Source: Pinguiococcus pyrenoidosus (lineage: Eukaryota; Sar; Pinguiophyceae; Pinguiochrysidales; Pinguiochrysidaceae). From it: DNA of 53,426 nucleotides. The notes under the pieces are model-generated. The model was not told where the DNA came from. It was given only the letters and a program-made list of their open reading frames with translations, and did not search any database. The stretch covers positions 1-53,426 of the forward strand of contig JAAMXY010000283.1 in the NCBI GenBank assembly GCA_019677205.1, read 5' to 3'. Below are positions 21,426 through 33,212 of this stretch, piece by piece. The position numbers and the translations under genes are program-made. Numbering within the stretch: the first letter of the stretch is position 1; each line of letters starts with the position of its first letter.

Positions 21426-21896
21426 CTGAGTCACGTGCCTACCGAAGCCTTCGAGAGCCGGAGAATCGCCGAAGGGTCTGCGCTACTCTGTGGCGCGAAG
21501 CCCAACGGAATGCAAATCAGCTGATCGCAGAAGCCATCGGGCACCACGCGGAATGTGACAGAGGGAAGGGGTGGAGGCGGCATTCCAGCGGAGTTGAGAA
21601 GCCCCGATCCCGGGGCGGAATGCTCTGGGAGTGGATGGGGAGGGGCCTCTCTGCTTCGCGGGTGCGGTCGGATGGACCTTGCCACAGTGTGACCTTTGTG
21701 TGAACGTCGAGATGCCTCTGAAGGTGTTGGAATCTGCGGAGACCACCACCGTCAGCTCGCTTTGGCGCCACGAGAGTTGCGATGCAGGGCGTCCGTGTGG
21801 TCGGTGAGATGCTGGGAGACTGCGGCGATGTCTCTCGCTCCTTCGTGAAAGACGAGCGCAAGGGTCGGAACCACCAAAGCAAAACGGACGCGCTGG
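21426..21896. promoter_or_regulatory. Spacer between the two secreted-protein paralogues
   Basis: This 471-base region is upstream of paralogue 1 and downstream of paralogue 2, both on the minus strand. It contains TCAGCTGA at 21517-21524, about 90 bases upstream of the paralogue 1 start. No further exon was recognised. Confidence 0.4.
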
Positions 21897-22815
21897 TCAT
21901 CTTTCGTTTGCGACGGCTGTGCTGTTGGCCATCGCGTGCAGCAGGTACTGTCCTGGAGCAGACGACTCCGGGAAGCACTTTCCGACGGTCATCACCGGAC
22001 GAGCGGCCTGCATGGGTCGGAAGGAAAGGCAGGGAAAGGGGATCCGTCGGTCCACGCTACCGACAAGCCGACGCACGAGGCAAGCAGCGCACCTTGCTCG
22101 CCATTCTCATCCCCAGAATGGCGAAGAAGCCACCACTGGAGATTGGCATCCCGCTCTGTTTCATGCAGCAGCAAGAAGGAAAGGGGGGAAAAGGAAGGCG
22201 GTGTCAGCCGGAGAGAGGCTTCTGACGGACCGCCACCAACCTCGATTTGCCAAACCAGCCCGTAGAACAACACCCGGCACTCCTGAGGAGCGCTCGGGTC
22301 TCCTGGGACCTTGTCAAAGCCTGCGCTGACCTACCCTCCAAGGACGACGTACCTGGAAAGGCGCCGCGCCAATGAGCAGGAACTCGAACCTCCCAGCGAT
22401 GTCGCTGCAGTCGGCCACCGAGATGTCCCCGATGCACCACTTGCCCTTCACCGCATCGAACTCCGTGTAGCGGATCCCATGTAACGTCCCGAAGTCCTGG
22501 CCGTCGTCCAAGGCCAAGCCCGCCGGGGGCTTCTTGTAGCTGATCAGGTCCGTGGTGGACTTCTCCCATTCGCGGCGGATCCACTCTCCGTCCTTGCCGT
22601 TGATCTTGAAGATTGTGCCGTCTTCGAGTCCGCAAACACCTTCGAACCAATCGACAAACACCGCCGGTCTTACGCCAAAGGCGCGCGCGGTGGGCGTTAG
22701 GTCTAACTTCCTCTCAAAACGCATCGACAACCGCTTACTCGTCGTCCGCCAAGCAGTCAGGGATCGCAGTCAGCGCGGTCGCGACACAGAGCGCAAACAC
22801 ATGAGAGAACCGCAT
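21897..22815 (-). CDS. Small secreted protein, tandem paralogue 2 (four conserved cysteines)
   Basis: Four exons (22815-22739, 22668-22353, 22155-22093, 22007-21897) join in phase to 188 residues. MRFSHVFALCVATALTA is a signal peptide. The mature protein carries the same blocks as paralogue 1 in the same order: WFEGVCGLEDGTIFKING, VKGKWCIGDI, FEFLLIGAAPF, MPISSGGFFAILGM and VMTVGKCFPESSAPG. It has a longer loop (IRREWEKS to LHGIRY) between the first two blocks. Its introns fall after APFQ and after MASK, where paralogue 1 is uninterrupted. It lacks the intron that paralogue 1 has inside KGKW. The family is unknown to me. The first splice acceptor (GGCGTAAG) is not strongly pyrimidine-rich, so the residues just after the signal peptide are the least certain part. 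Confidence 0.8.
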
Positions 22816-23240
22816 GGGGGAACTTTGCGCAATGTGTCTCTTCGCTCCGCGAATCTTTAAGGACTTGAGGATGCGCTCATCCGTCGATCATGACAAGCTG
22901 CAAAGTTGAGCAGGACGTCGCGAGAGGCGAAATGCGGATCAGAGAAGCGCCACACGGCGCGAATCTGCCAGTTTGTGTCCGAGAAGAACGTCTTTTCCAC
23001 TCGGACACAAACGCGATCTGAAGCCGCTCCCCCCTATTTCCATTTCTCGTACAATCAAAACAGAGACGTTTCGATGGGTTTTGCGGCCAAGGAGTATAGA
23101 AAATTTTGTTAAAGAGCATAACAACAGGGAGTGACAGACGGAAACTCAGTGCAAAGTTCCGTTTCAAATCTTGCGCAGCCAAGCAAAGCGCGCGAAAATC
23201 GAACGCCAACGGTGCCGCGCGCCTCTGAAGTACAGCGCCC
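22816..23240. promoter_or_regulatory. Divergent promoter region of secreted paralogue 2 and IFT38
   Basis: These 425 bases separate two divergent start codons. I saw no coding exon, repeat or recognisable motif beyond a T/A-rich patch near 23095-23112. Confidence 0.35.
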
Positions 23241-25092
23241 ATGTCGTACAGGGAGCTTCGAAACTTTGTGGAGGCGCTGCGAGAGCTCCACTACTCTCGG
23301 GTGGTACGGTTGCGCCCCGAGCGGGAATCCTTCGGCTGTCCCGAAGACTGCCTCACGATGCTTGCGCTCGTCTTCAGGTGTCTCTGGAGAATTTCCGTCA
23401 GCCAAACTTTGCATTGGTAGCAGAACTTCTCTTCTTTCTGCTGCACAAGGCTGCGCCAGATGCGGACGCCAGACTGCCGCGGTCGATCGACGTAAGCTGC
23501 GGCGCTCTTCCGTCGACTGCTCCTTTCCACATGCGATGCGCTCACCAACTCACGTGTCTGTGTCCCTCGTTCGACGGCACGTTCTACGACAAACGACGAT
23601 GTTTAGGAGGAGGAAGATCGCGTGGCGTTTGTGTCTGCGTGCTGTCGATTGGCGTTCCAGAGCGTTGGGGTGGCGCTGAATCCCCTGCGACTGTACTCAG
23701 CTGATGGCCGCAGCGTGCGCGAGCTGCTCAAGCTGGCGACGTATCTGCAGCGCGCGCAGCGCATCTCGCTGGAGAAAGCGGAGCAGCTGCGGGCGAGCTC
23801 GGACGGAAAGGTGGACGACGAGGCCATAGACGAGTACATGTCCACCGACCACCGCGTGGCGCGATCCCAGGCATTGTCCACGATCGGCAACGTGCGCGAG
23901 CTCTCGAACCAGGTGACTCGAGCGGGCGCCGCGCTCAACGATCTGCTCGACGACGAGAAGGACATCAGCGTGCAGAGGGCAGTGTCCGTTGCGTTTCTCG
24001 AGCGCCTCGGCGTCGGAGGAGGCCCGGGCGCCGCCCGAGGGTTTCGGCACACGAGCCCGGAGGAGCAGTTCCTCCAGCGCTCTCTCCAGGAGCTGGTGCA
24101 GTCGATGGAGACCCAGATCCGAGACAAGATGGAGGAGCTCCAGGAGCTGCAGAGCGAGGATCAGACGCTCACCGCCAAGATAGAGCGGCGGTGCGGCGAG
24201 CTTGAGCGGGCGGAGAAGCGCCTGCGGGCGCTGGCGTCCGTCCGACCTCAGTTCATGGACGAGTACGAGGCGATAGAAGAGCAGATGCAAATCCTCTACG
24301 AGCAGTACGTCATTAAGATCCGGAACATTGCCGCGCTCGAGCAGCAGCTCCACGACTTCGAGGAGCAGGAGAAGCAGCACATGTACGGAGCCGAGAGGCG
24401 GCGAGCCGGGCTTCAGAAGGTCATGAAGGAGCAGGAGCAGAAGATCTTCGCCGCCACTCACGAGTTCGCGGGAGACTCGTACGAGATAGAGGATGCTGAG
24501 GTGGTGGACTACGCTGTCGTGGAACAGCGGAGCTACGGAGGGAAGAGCGCAGACGACTCCAACAATGCTGGCCCGGCATTGTCGCATCAAATATCAGGTG
24601 CGGGCGGGGATGCGTTTCTCTGTTTCTCCCTTCCACTCAACCTTGCTTACTTACGGGATGCTCCCGCCGCTCGATTTGTTTGTTCGTTTGCCTTGGTTCC
24701 GTCGCAGAGCGCGCCATTCGACAGAACAGCGGTGGGACGTTCCAGACGTCTCCGATCTCTGATGACGGGTCTGGCGACGACGACGATGATGACGACGACG
24801 ATGGCGACCTCAGCGCGGAGAGCTTCGGCTCGTCCGACTCGGATTCGGAAGCGAGCTCGGACGGCGTCTCCCAGGACGGGTCGGAGGCCACTCCGGAGCC
24901 GCAAGGCCGCAGCGCCACAAGAATGGCGGAGTACTCGCAGTCCGGTACGTTGGTGTTCGAGCGACGAGCCGGTCCGCCTTCGCGATGCTTGACACAGAAC
25001 GAACAGAACTAACGGTGGTTTTGCGCGGTTCCGTAGACAATGACGACGCATCCAGCGACAGGATATCAACAGAGTCCGATGACGATTTCTAG
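23241..25092 (+). CDS. IFT38: Intraflagellar transport protein IFT38 (CLUAP1)
   Basis: IFT38 is a subunit of the IFT-B complex that moves cargo along cilia. Five exons (23241-23303, 23378-23491, 23607-24597, 24708-24944, 25037-25092) join in phase to 486 residues; human CLUAP1 is about 413. The N-terminus MSYRELRNFVEALRELHYSR and the next exon, VSLENFRQPNFALVAELLFF, match the family's calponin-homology-like domain. RLYSADGRSVRELLKLATYL follows. Residues about 90-360 form a long coiled coil with the family block SVRPQFMDEYE. The tail is acidic and Ser-rich with a run of nine Asp, and ends SDDDF as relatives do. Donors include GTACGG, GTGCGG and GTACGT. Its presence indicates the organism builds a flagellum at some stage. 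Confidence 0.93.
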
Positions 25093-25170
25093 GATCAGAT
25101 GAGAGGCAAATAGATTTCCGTGCTCTCCCGCTGCGCCTAGCTCGCGTGTGTCTATGTGTTCTTGCCACGC

Positions 25171-26648
25171 CTAATGCGTTTCCCGGGGCTGCGCCACGCG
25201 GATCTTCATCTTTCGGGTCATTCCTATTCCCAGGCCAGACTTTGGGCTGTAGTAGGCCCCCTCGTTGATGAAGATCGGGTATCTGGCAGCGGGGTCCTCC
25301 TCTTCCACCAACAGGTGCTCGATGATCGCGTTGTCCTTCGCGTGTGCGGTCTCGCTGGGCTCGTACTTCAAGATCGTCCCATTGAAGTGCTCGAACAATG
25401 GCGCTCCTCGCCGAAGCAGCTCGTAGTCGCGGCCCTGCAAACTCCAGTGCGTCACGGCCGCTGGTCTGCCGTCCTCGTCGATGGGCCAGGGCACCTTTCC
25501 CCCATGGTCGTAGAGAAAGGCCTCGACTTCCTCCTCCGCCATGGCCAGGTCTGGAGTGGTGTTCCGCTTCTCGAAGTACTCCAGCACGAGGTTCACAGCG
25601 AGGGACATGCTCTCGATCACATCCGTCCGGATGACGCCCTGCGGAGTGGGCCCAACCTCGATCTCCAGGCCCCCTCTGCCGACGGAACAGAGGAAAGGAG
25701 ACGACGCGCGGTCCTTGACATCCGTGATGAGAAGCCGGGCGACATGGTGCTGGGCATCCACGGGATTGGGCCTGCGCGCCGAGAAGTTGTCGCCCCCGTT
25801 GATACCCGCATTCTCGTCCAGCTTCATCGCATTCAGTCGCTTCACCGCATACGTCGCTGCCTCGAGGCCCTCCTTGCACCACTGATCCACGATCATCGTC
25901 ACGCCTGCGGGATATTGCGCTGGTTAGACCAAAGCCTTCGCCAGGGTTCACTCAGAGTTGCACCGCGACGCCCAAGAGGGCGGGGGCCTCCTCACCCATG
26001 TTTGAAGTGGTGCTGTGCAGGTCAATCACAAAGTCGCAGGCCGGCGTCTCGCTGGTCTTGGGTCCCAAGCTCTGTACCGCATCTGGGATTAGCGTTTTCT
26101 TCTCTCCGCTTTCAGTACTCTCGTGTCCTGGGTACCTCGGAGATCGCGCGAGCTCGATTCTCTTCGTATGCCAGTACGTCATCATCCACCTCCGAGATTC
26201 TGCGCTCCAGCGACACATCCTTGAACATGCGGTTCAGGTCGTCGTCCAAGAACCTCCGATTAAGCGCGTACGCCTTGGGGTTGCCGATCATGGTGCGCAC
26301 GGACATGGACGGAAAGGCCTTCTCCAGCTGAAGCGCAGCGGCAGAGCAGCTGTCGTCACTGGCGGCGCCATGGCGCCATCGCTTGACGCACCAGACGCCG
26401 TTGAACTCGTTTCCGTGCGTGCCTCCCACGACGGTGACGCTGTTGATGTCGCGCCACAGCGCAAACGCGACGCTTCCGGGGCTAGCAGATAGGTAAAGAC
26501 ACAGCGAGGTCAACGAGGTGGAGAGGCGCATGGCTTCACCGGCCGCAAATGGGCAGCCCGAAATCCATTTTTGGCGCGCAAAGAGCGACACCGAATTCGC
26601 AAGGATCCGCCCGGATTTCGCGGCCATAGCACTGGCGAGCAACGACAT
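25171..26648 (-). CDS. ASPA: Aspartoacylase-like zinc carboxypeptidase (N-acyl-aspartate deacylase)
   Basis: Family members hydrolyse N-acetyl-aspartate or related N-acyl amino acids using one zinc. Three exons (26648-26136, 26071-25996, 25904-25171) join in phase to 440 residues. Zinc and substrate motifs are VVGGTHGNEFNG (His and Glu ligands), IGNPKAYALNRRFLDDDLNR and CDFVIDLHSTTSNM (third ligand, His). GGLEIEVGPTPQGVIRTD and YPIFINEGAYY are also family blocks. The intron after AISE restores the family spacing before LGPKTSE. Two starts are possible. The ATG at 26648 adds MSLLASAMAAKSGRILANSV, which is basic, acid-free and mitochondrial-like. The ATG at 26531 gives 401 residues. Animal enzymes are about 310, so the N-terminus is extended either way. 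Substrate preference cannot be read from the sequence. Confidence 0.88.
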
Positions 26649-27314
26649 TTTGAAACCTTTTACATATCACTTCTCGATTCTCGTTTTCGCTATTCCCACG
26701 AATAGATGCTCAGCAACCGAGCGGGATCGAAAGAGATCTACTGATCTCTCATTATCCAGCTTTAGAATTTGCGAGATGTCCACAGCACGGTACTGTGACC
26801 CTGCGATGCCAAGGCTCCTGTCCTTTTCGGGAGTATCCGCTCGCGTCCAAAGTGTACTTCCTTCTCCGAGGTCGGAGAGACCGATTCTCGCCTCCGACAG
26901 CGCCACAATGGCGTCTCTGTCCACTTTTGAGGGCATTCGATCATCTCAACGACCTGGCTCGGGAAAGCGGGATGAAAATGCTCTCGGAGCGGTACTGGAC
27001 GAAACTTCGCCATACGCCTCATTTTGCCCATACTGCCGACGGGATTCGCACGCAGCCTGATGTCACTTTGTCTTTGGCCGGATAGGAAAGTGGAGAAGCT
27101 GAGGATGGCGACGAAGACGACCATGAAGGGAAAGGAAATGAATCCCACTTGGGCTCCGGACGGCAGACAGGCCATCTTGGGCTCAAGATCGAGCGGACAG
27201 TCCATTTCCTGCAGCTCCTGTACCTCACCTTCTCTGCAAGACTAAAGGCGACTCTGCCTAGCTGGCTGCTGTCCTTTCGGGCGTTTGCCGAGGGTACCCA
27301 ATAGCAGCGAGAAG
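26649..27314. promoter_or_regulatory. Divergent region between aspartoacylase and the membrane-LRR gene
   Basis: This 666-base spacer holds both promoters. A minus-strand frame of 147 codons (27205-26762) contains one plausible membrane segment (FISFPFMVVFVAILSFSTFL), but otherwise has no family resemblance or splice support, so I do not call it a gene. Unrecognised upstream exons of the LRR gene could also lie here. Confidence 0.35.
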
Positions 27315-30300
27315 ATGGGCGTCCGGAAGGAAGCTCATGCTCACGCGCTTCATCGCTTGTAGGGTTCTTTCTCCACCTTCCGAGGTTGATAGCGTGGCAA
27401 AGCGCTGAAGTTTTATCAAGGTTCTCGGAAGTGGACTTGGAGTTCTTCGAGACGCTCGTCCTGTACTTCGTGCAGCTTGGCGCCGTTCTTGTTCTCCTTG
27501 TGGTGCTGTTCTACTTCTGGGTTCCTGCAGACTTCACTGATCCAAAGGTGCCTCCATCATCGGACTTGCGACTTCAATCCATGTCTTGACAAGTCGCCTA
27601 CGTGAAGCAACGTTCGTCTGACCAAGCTCCTCCCTCTTCTTGTCGATTTCGCCTGTCGCTGCTGTGGTCTTCTTCTTGTTCCCTGTGCAGGTCATAGACC
27701 GATGGGAGCGCCGCTACGTCCGTCGCTTCTTCATGGTCACTCTCCCAATCTCCATACTGGGCTTTGCCGCTCTTGAGGCGGCAGTGGTCTTGGGAAGTCT
27801 CTTCGCATCAACACTTATCCCGGGCAACGGTGAGAGGCTGCCGAAAAGTGTTCCACCATGTTGGATGATCCATCACACCATCTTCCTCGATCCCGTGTTG
27901 CTTCTTCCGCCTCCTTGCCACAGCCTCCGTGGCCATCATCGTCGTCGCCTCTGTGTCAATCGTCCTCGTCGTGGCCGCTTTCGTCCTTGTCGTCACGCTG
28001 GTGAGATGGCGCTTTCTCAAGTTCACGGAGTACAATGCCGGATACACGCGGGTGCTGTTCCTCAAGAGCATGAGCACGGCGAAGATCCACGTCGTCCTGA
28101 GCCTCCTGAGCATCATGTACCTGCCGACCGCTTGGTTGATCCTCGGCGCTCTGAGCCCAATGACGGACTGGAACGACAGCACCACAACTTCGGCTCGCCG
28201 AAGCCGCAACTACCACTACCCGTGCTACTTCGACGCTTTCCCGCCGGTCTACAAGTCCCCGTCCTCGTTTCTTCGGCATCAAGGTAGTTCGACGCCCGTC
28301 TTCGTCCCGAGGACACTGCCGGTGTTGGATTGCCACACGCCGAGCGCACTGGCGATGCAGGCGACGTCCTACATGGCCATGGTCCTCCTGCTCGTTGGGC
28401 TCCCAGCCCTGCACTACTATCTGACCTCTCGCGCTTTGGCCGAGTTCCACGCATCCGACTTCTACCAAGACTGGCACCACGCGGTAGCGCGAGAAGCCAC
28501 GCTGCGTCGCGAGTTGGTGTCGGGAAGCTTTCGTTGCGGGCGGCTGCGATATGCGCTGTCCCTGCTTCGTCGTGATGTCGACGCTCTTTGGTCGAAGCTA
28601 AGACGGTGCTGGGGGCCCACGTCCTTCGTCCTGCGCCTTCTCGGGCGACACCCGAAAGCAAAGCAGAGCGAAGACCGCGAGGACGAGCAGTGGCGCTACA
28701 AGCGGTCCTTCAAGGGCAAGGTGGATGTCCAGCGCCAAGTCTACAATGCCAACTGCCGCGAGTACGTTGTAGCCTTGGCCGAGTTTCAGACGGACCATTC
28801 GCTCGTGCTGTCGCGCTGGGATACCGTCCTCGACAGCGGCGCCTATGCGTCTTTGGTGCGCGACTTTGTGCCCGAGGCTGCGTACTGGCGTCTCGTCGAC
28901 TTCGCAGAGCTAGCGGCGATCGCGGGGACTCTCGTGATGTTGCGGCGCTCGGCCGCCCCGGAGCAGCAGATCACAGCTGTCATCATCATACTGATGGTGA
29001 AGCTGATGGTGACGTATGCTTGGCGCCCATTCCTCTACTCCAAGGACGCTCTGTACGAAGGCGCCGGGCGAATTTTGATGGTGCTGCTCCTTTGCCTCAC
29101 TGCAGCTTTCGAGGCCGAAGCACTGAGCGAGGAAGCATTTCAAGCGCTCACAGTCCTCGGGTTCTTTGCTCTTGTTGTTGTAGCTGCCCATGTCTTTCAA
29201 GTCGCCGAGGGCATCTGGCGGATGTACAAATCCGCGCAGCAGAGTCTGGACGGCAAGGTCGTCGCCCTGCTCTTCGGGGCGGTGGGCAAGCGCAGCTTGG
29301 TCCTCGAGAGTGGACACGCAGGCCTGCAGCTGCTTGTGCAGTGGGACGAGCTGCTCTACGCGCAGCGGTGGTCGGCGCTGCTGGCCTTCCCGGCGCCCAG
29401 GCCGCCACAGCTCCTATCCTTGTTCGACAAGCTCTTCCTCGTGAAGTGGGCCACCCTTCGAGGCCTCAAGGTAGCGACAACGCGTACAGACGCCGGCCTG
29501 AACCTACTTCATCACGCCTTTCAGAAAGGAGACGCTGCAGTCATCCGATGGCTAGCCAACGCGTCTCCAGAGCTTCTGGACGCCGAAGACCATCAGCGCG
29601 ACACACCAGTGGTTGTAGGGCTAAAAGAGTGCGCAACGATCTTGCTCAGCTTGGCGCAGCCCGACGGCTCCGCCAAGGTTTCCGCCGTCGCTCGCGTGAA
29701 GCTCGGCAACTTTGCGCATGCCTTCCTGAGCCCAGAGGTCGCGAGGCGGAACGTTCGATGGAACAGACATCACTACGCCGCTCTGGCCGATCTCAGCGTG
29801 CCGCTGTGGGGAGAGTTGGTGCAGCTTCTCGCGGTGGCAGCAAACTTGGAGCCGCCGCCAGGGAACGCCCGTGCGTCCAGTTGGGGAAAACACCCGACAG
29901 CAGTCTGCGACTTCCTCGCCGAGCTCTACGTCGCGAGTCGGAGGCGCCTCCAGCTGCAAGACAGCGAGCTCGGCGACCTGGGCATTCCGACGCTGCTGTC
30001 CATCCTAAGAGCACTGCGACTCAAGAAGACGACTTGGACGCACGCGACGCCGTTTGCTGCCGGATATCCCATCAAAGCAGAAGCGCTGGACTTGCGACGC
30101 AATCGATTGAGCAGCAACGTCGGTGCACCGCTCGCCAAGACACTGCAGGAGAACGTGGGACTTGCATCGCTGAAGCTGGCTCACAACGGTCTGGAGGACA
30201 CTGCGGGCGTAGCACTTGCGGACGCACTGCGCCACCATCCCAACCTGAGAGAGCTCGACCTGAGCCACAATCTCCTGGGCCCCAAAGCAGGCCGCGCAAT

Positions 30301-32479
30301 GGTGTCCATGCTGCGGCGCAACGCGCGTCTGGAGTCCCTAGATCTTTCGCACAACCGCCTCGGCCCGTATCGCTACTGGGCCGACAAGTACACCGGCGCG
30401 AAAGAGTCCGGCTGCGGCGCCGCGTTGGGAGAGGCTCTCCGCCACAACAAGTGCCTCGCTGCACTGTGCCTCGGTCACAATGCTCTGGCGGAAGACACCG
30501 CGAAGGCGTTCGCGGCTGGGCTCAGCAAGAATCGCTCGCTGACCTCTCTGGATCTGTCGGGGAATGAACTGGGCGCTCAAGGCGTCAGCGAGATTGCCTT
30601 GGCGTTGGCCAGAGCGCCGCAGCTGAAGCACCTCAACGTCGCCGACAACCAGGCCGGGCCCAAGGCGAGCCAAATGCTGGCGTCGGTGTTGAAGTCCCGC
30701 GATGCCGCTTTACGGTCGCTTGACGTCTCCAAGAACGCCCTCGGCACCAGCGGCGCGGAGAGCCTCCTCCTCGCGCTGCGAGAGAACCAGAGCTTGACGT
30801 TCCTGAGTCTGAAGGAGAACGACCTCGGGCCGAACGCGATCAAGGTTTGCGCTCGCACGCTGTTACAGAACTACACGCTCCAGCACGTGGATTTCAGCGA
30901 CAACGCGAGCCTGGGCTTCTCCTCCCACAGCGGCGGAGACACCGCTGGCGTCGGGGCTGAGCTGCGCTTTTCGCTGGAGAACAATGACACCCTCGCGACG
31001 CTGGACCTCAGCGGCTGCCACATGGACGCTCGGGAGGTCAAGAGCATGACCACCGGCGTCGCGGCGAACGGAGCCTTGGAGGTGCTGCGCCTGAAGGGCA
31101 TCGTCGTCCCGGACGTCAGCGCCGTGCAGCTTGCCGTCGTGGCGCTTCGATCGGCGAGAGAGATCGACCTGACGCAATGCCGCATGACGCCGCTGCCCTG
31201 CGCGGCCTTCGCAGATGCGATTCTAGGGGCCACGCGCCTGCGCAGCCTCGCGCTGAGCCAGAACCATGTCGGGGAGAGAGGCGCCTCCAACCTCGCGGCC
31301 TTCCTGAAGGACGCCAGCTGCCCGCTGGAGAGGCTGGAGCTCCAAGATGCCGATCTCGATGCCGACGCCGCTGTGCGACTCTTCCGCGCTTTGGCTCGCA
31401 ACGCGAGTCTCACGCACCTGAACGTCTCGGAAAATGCGCTGAGCGCCACAGCGGGCTACGAGCTGGCGGAGAGTCTTCGGGCGGTCGTCGAGGGCGGCGT
31501 CTTGAAGCGGCGCTGCCACATCCGGAAGCTCTACGCGAACAAGTGTGGGCTTGGCGCCGCGGTGGGCGTGGCCTTGCTTGGCAACTTGCAGAACTCGGTC
31601 ACTGAAGTGGTGTGCGTCGGTGGCAATCCGATGGGGCCGCGGCTCGGCGACGTAGTCGGCGTCGGCCTGCGGAGAGCCGGCGTCGCGTGGAAAGAGCTCA
31701 ACCTCGAGGCCACGGGCCTTGGGAGACACGGCCTCAACAGCGTCTTCTGGGCGCTGCGCCGCAACACCGCGCTGCGCAGCTTGGACCTCTCTGGGAACGA
31801 CGCCGGACCGATGTTTGGCACGAGTGCCGACGACGTCGAAGGCCACGGCAACTCCTTGGCGTCCGCGCTGCGACTTAACATCACTTTGCAGTGGCTGGAT
31901 CTGGGCAACAATCGCCTGTCGGCGGAATGCGGCAAAAGCTTCGCCGATGGCCTGTGCCGCAACCCGTCCATCCGGAGTCTCTTCATGGAGGAAAATGACC
32001 TCGACGACGACGCCGGCGTCGCCATCGCGCAGAAGATCGCGCTCAACGACCACCTGCACTCCATCAACATCCACTCCAACAGGCTCGGCCCGCGAACGGG
32101 TCGGGCTATCGGGCAAGCGCTGAGGCGCAACGAGTACCTCCAGGAGCTCAACTTGGCTCACAACCAGATCGGATGGGACACCGGCGTTGGCCAGGCTTTC
32201 GCAAGGTCGCTGATGAAGAACAAGGCGCTGCGGTCCCTGAACCTGGAGGACAATCGCTTTGCGCCGTCGGAGATGTTGGAGATTGTGCATAGCCTGAAGC
32301 ACAACAACGCGATGAGGAGCCTGAACATCCGAAACAATCGCCTTGATGACGACGTCGGCTTTGCGTTGCTGGAGATGCTTGCGATCAACTCCACCATCAT
32401 CCAGATAGAGGTCAGCGAGGAAGAGATAGGGCTGGACTCGGCGGGGGAAGTGCGAACGATCCTTAGCAGGCGCGTCTAG
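27315..32479 (+). CDS. Multi-pass membrane protein with a long ribonuclease-inhibitor-type LRR domain
   Basis: Four exons (27315-27358, 27421-27547, 27691-27829, 27924-32479) join in phase to 1,621 residues. The first exon is short and its ATG is the weakest part; more exons upstream are possible. Hydrophobic segments lie near residues 24-45, 70-98, 104-132, 159-180, 247-268, 427-445, 454-475, 483-503 and 510-530. The block VPEAAYWRLVDFAELAAIAG, followed by three more helices, recalls the membrane core of large TRP-like or GCC2/GCC3-containing protist proteins. From about residue 819 to 1608 there are more than 20 LRRs of about 28 residues with the pattern LxxLDLSxNxLG and A..L...L, the ribonuclease-inhibitor class. 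The LRR is presumably cytosolic; ligand sensing or scaffolding is speculative. No kinase, NB-ARC or death domain was seen. Confidence 0.75.
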
Positions 32480-33212
32480 TTACATGTTGATGACCGAGGA
32501 TGGAAGGACGGCTCGATGAAGGCTCGCAACGGCACCGCTCTGGGCTCAGCTCTTCGTCCACGAAACGAAAGACTTCGCAAGGCTGCCACTGTCCTTTCTC
32601 CCTTTCCCCTCCCTTCTCCCCTTTCTCTTTTTTCCTCCCTCCTTCACTACGAACCTGCGCCGGCTGAATGGTGGTTGGGATGAAGGCCACGAGGGAGGCT
32701 TTTAGTGCGATCTATCCCACACAAGTCACTTCGTGTCTGGAGGTTTAGAACAGCGAAAGACGTCGTCGTCCGCTAGCCGACGACATCATTTTCATCCTCT
32801 GCTGTCAAGAGTCAACATCTGCGTTTCCACTGCCGATCCAGAGACTTTTTCCAAGGACGCCGTAGATCCATACCGAGTCTTTGATAGCCATGACCATGAT
32901 AGGTAGCTATATGTATACACAATAATAAGTGCACACGAAAGCATCGTGTGGCAAGCACACGCCGCCCATTGGCTTGGGAAGTCTTCCAAGACTCTTTCGG
33001 TAGCTTTGGAATGCGCGCCTACGCATGGTTTCCCTCTTCTTTTCAGCTATGTGGGCAAGTCCGGATCCCAGGGTGTCGCCAGAGACGTAGCGCGGGCGCT
33101 ACAGCCTAGGAGGCGCCGCGTCGCATCCAGCTCTGCGCTTCGGGTGCCGGTCGACGTCGGCAGAGGCGAGGTGCCTATCCTGTGACTCCTGGAGCCTTGA
33201 TTCGCTGTGAGA
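32480..33212. other. Spacer between the membrane-LRR gene and the GT34-type gene
   Basis: This 733-base region contains the 3' flank of one gene and the promoter of the next, both on the plus strand. The most obvious element is a pyrimidine-only tract (C/T) of about 45 bases around 32597-32642. No exon was recognised. Confidence 0.4.
32597..32642. repeat. Polypyrimidine tract
   Basis: A nearly uninterrupted C/T run of CCCTTT- and CTCCC-like words lies 120 bases downstream of the LRR stop codon. Such mirror-like tracts can form triplex DNA. Here it could equally be a low-complexity 3' flank. Confidence 0.7.

Noticed and set aside
26762-27205. Minus-strand frame of 147 codons with one hydrophobic segment
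   Set aside because: No family resemblance, no splice support and an ordinary length for chance in this composition. Left as a note in the spacer.
28588-30567. Second plus-strand frame of 659 codons inside the membrane-LRR gene
   Set aside because: It is a +1 shadow of the LRR exon with Arg/Ser-rich composition. The main frame has clear LRR periodicity.
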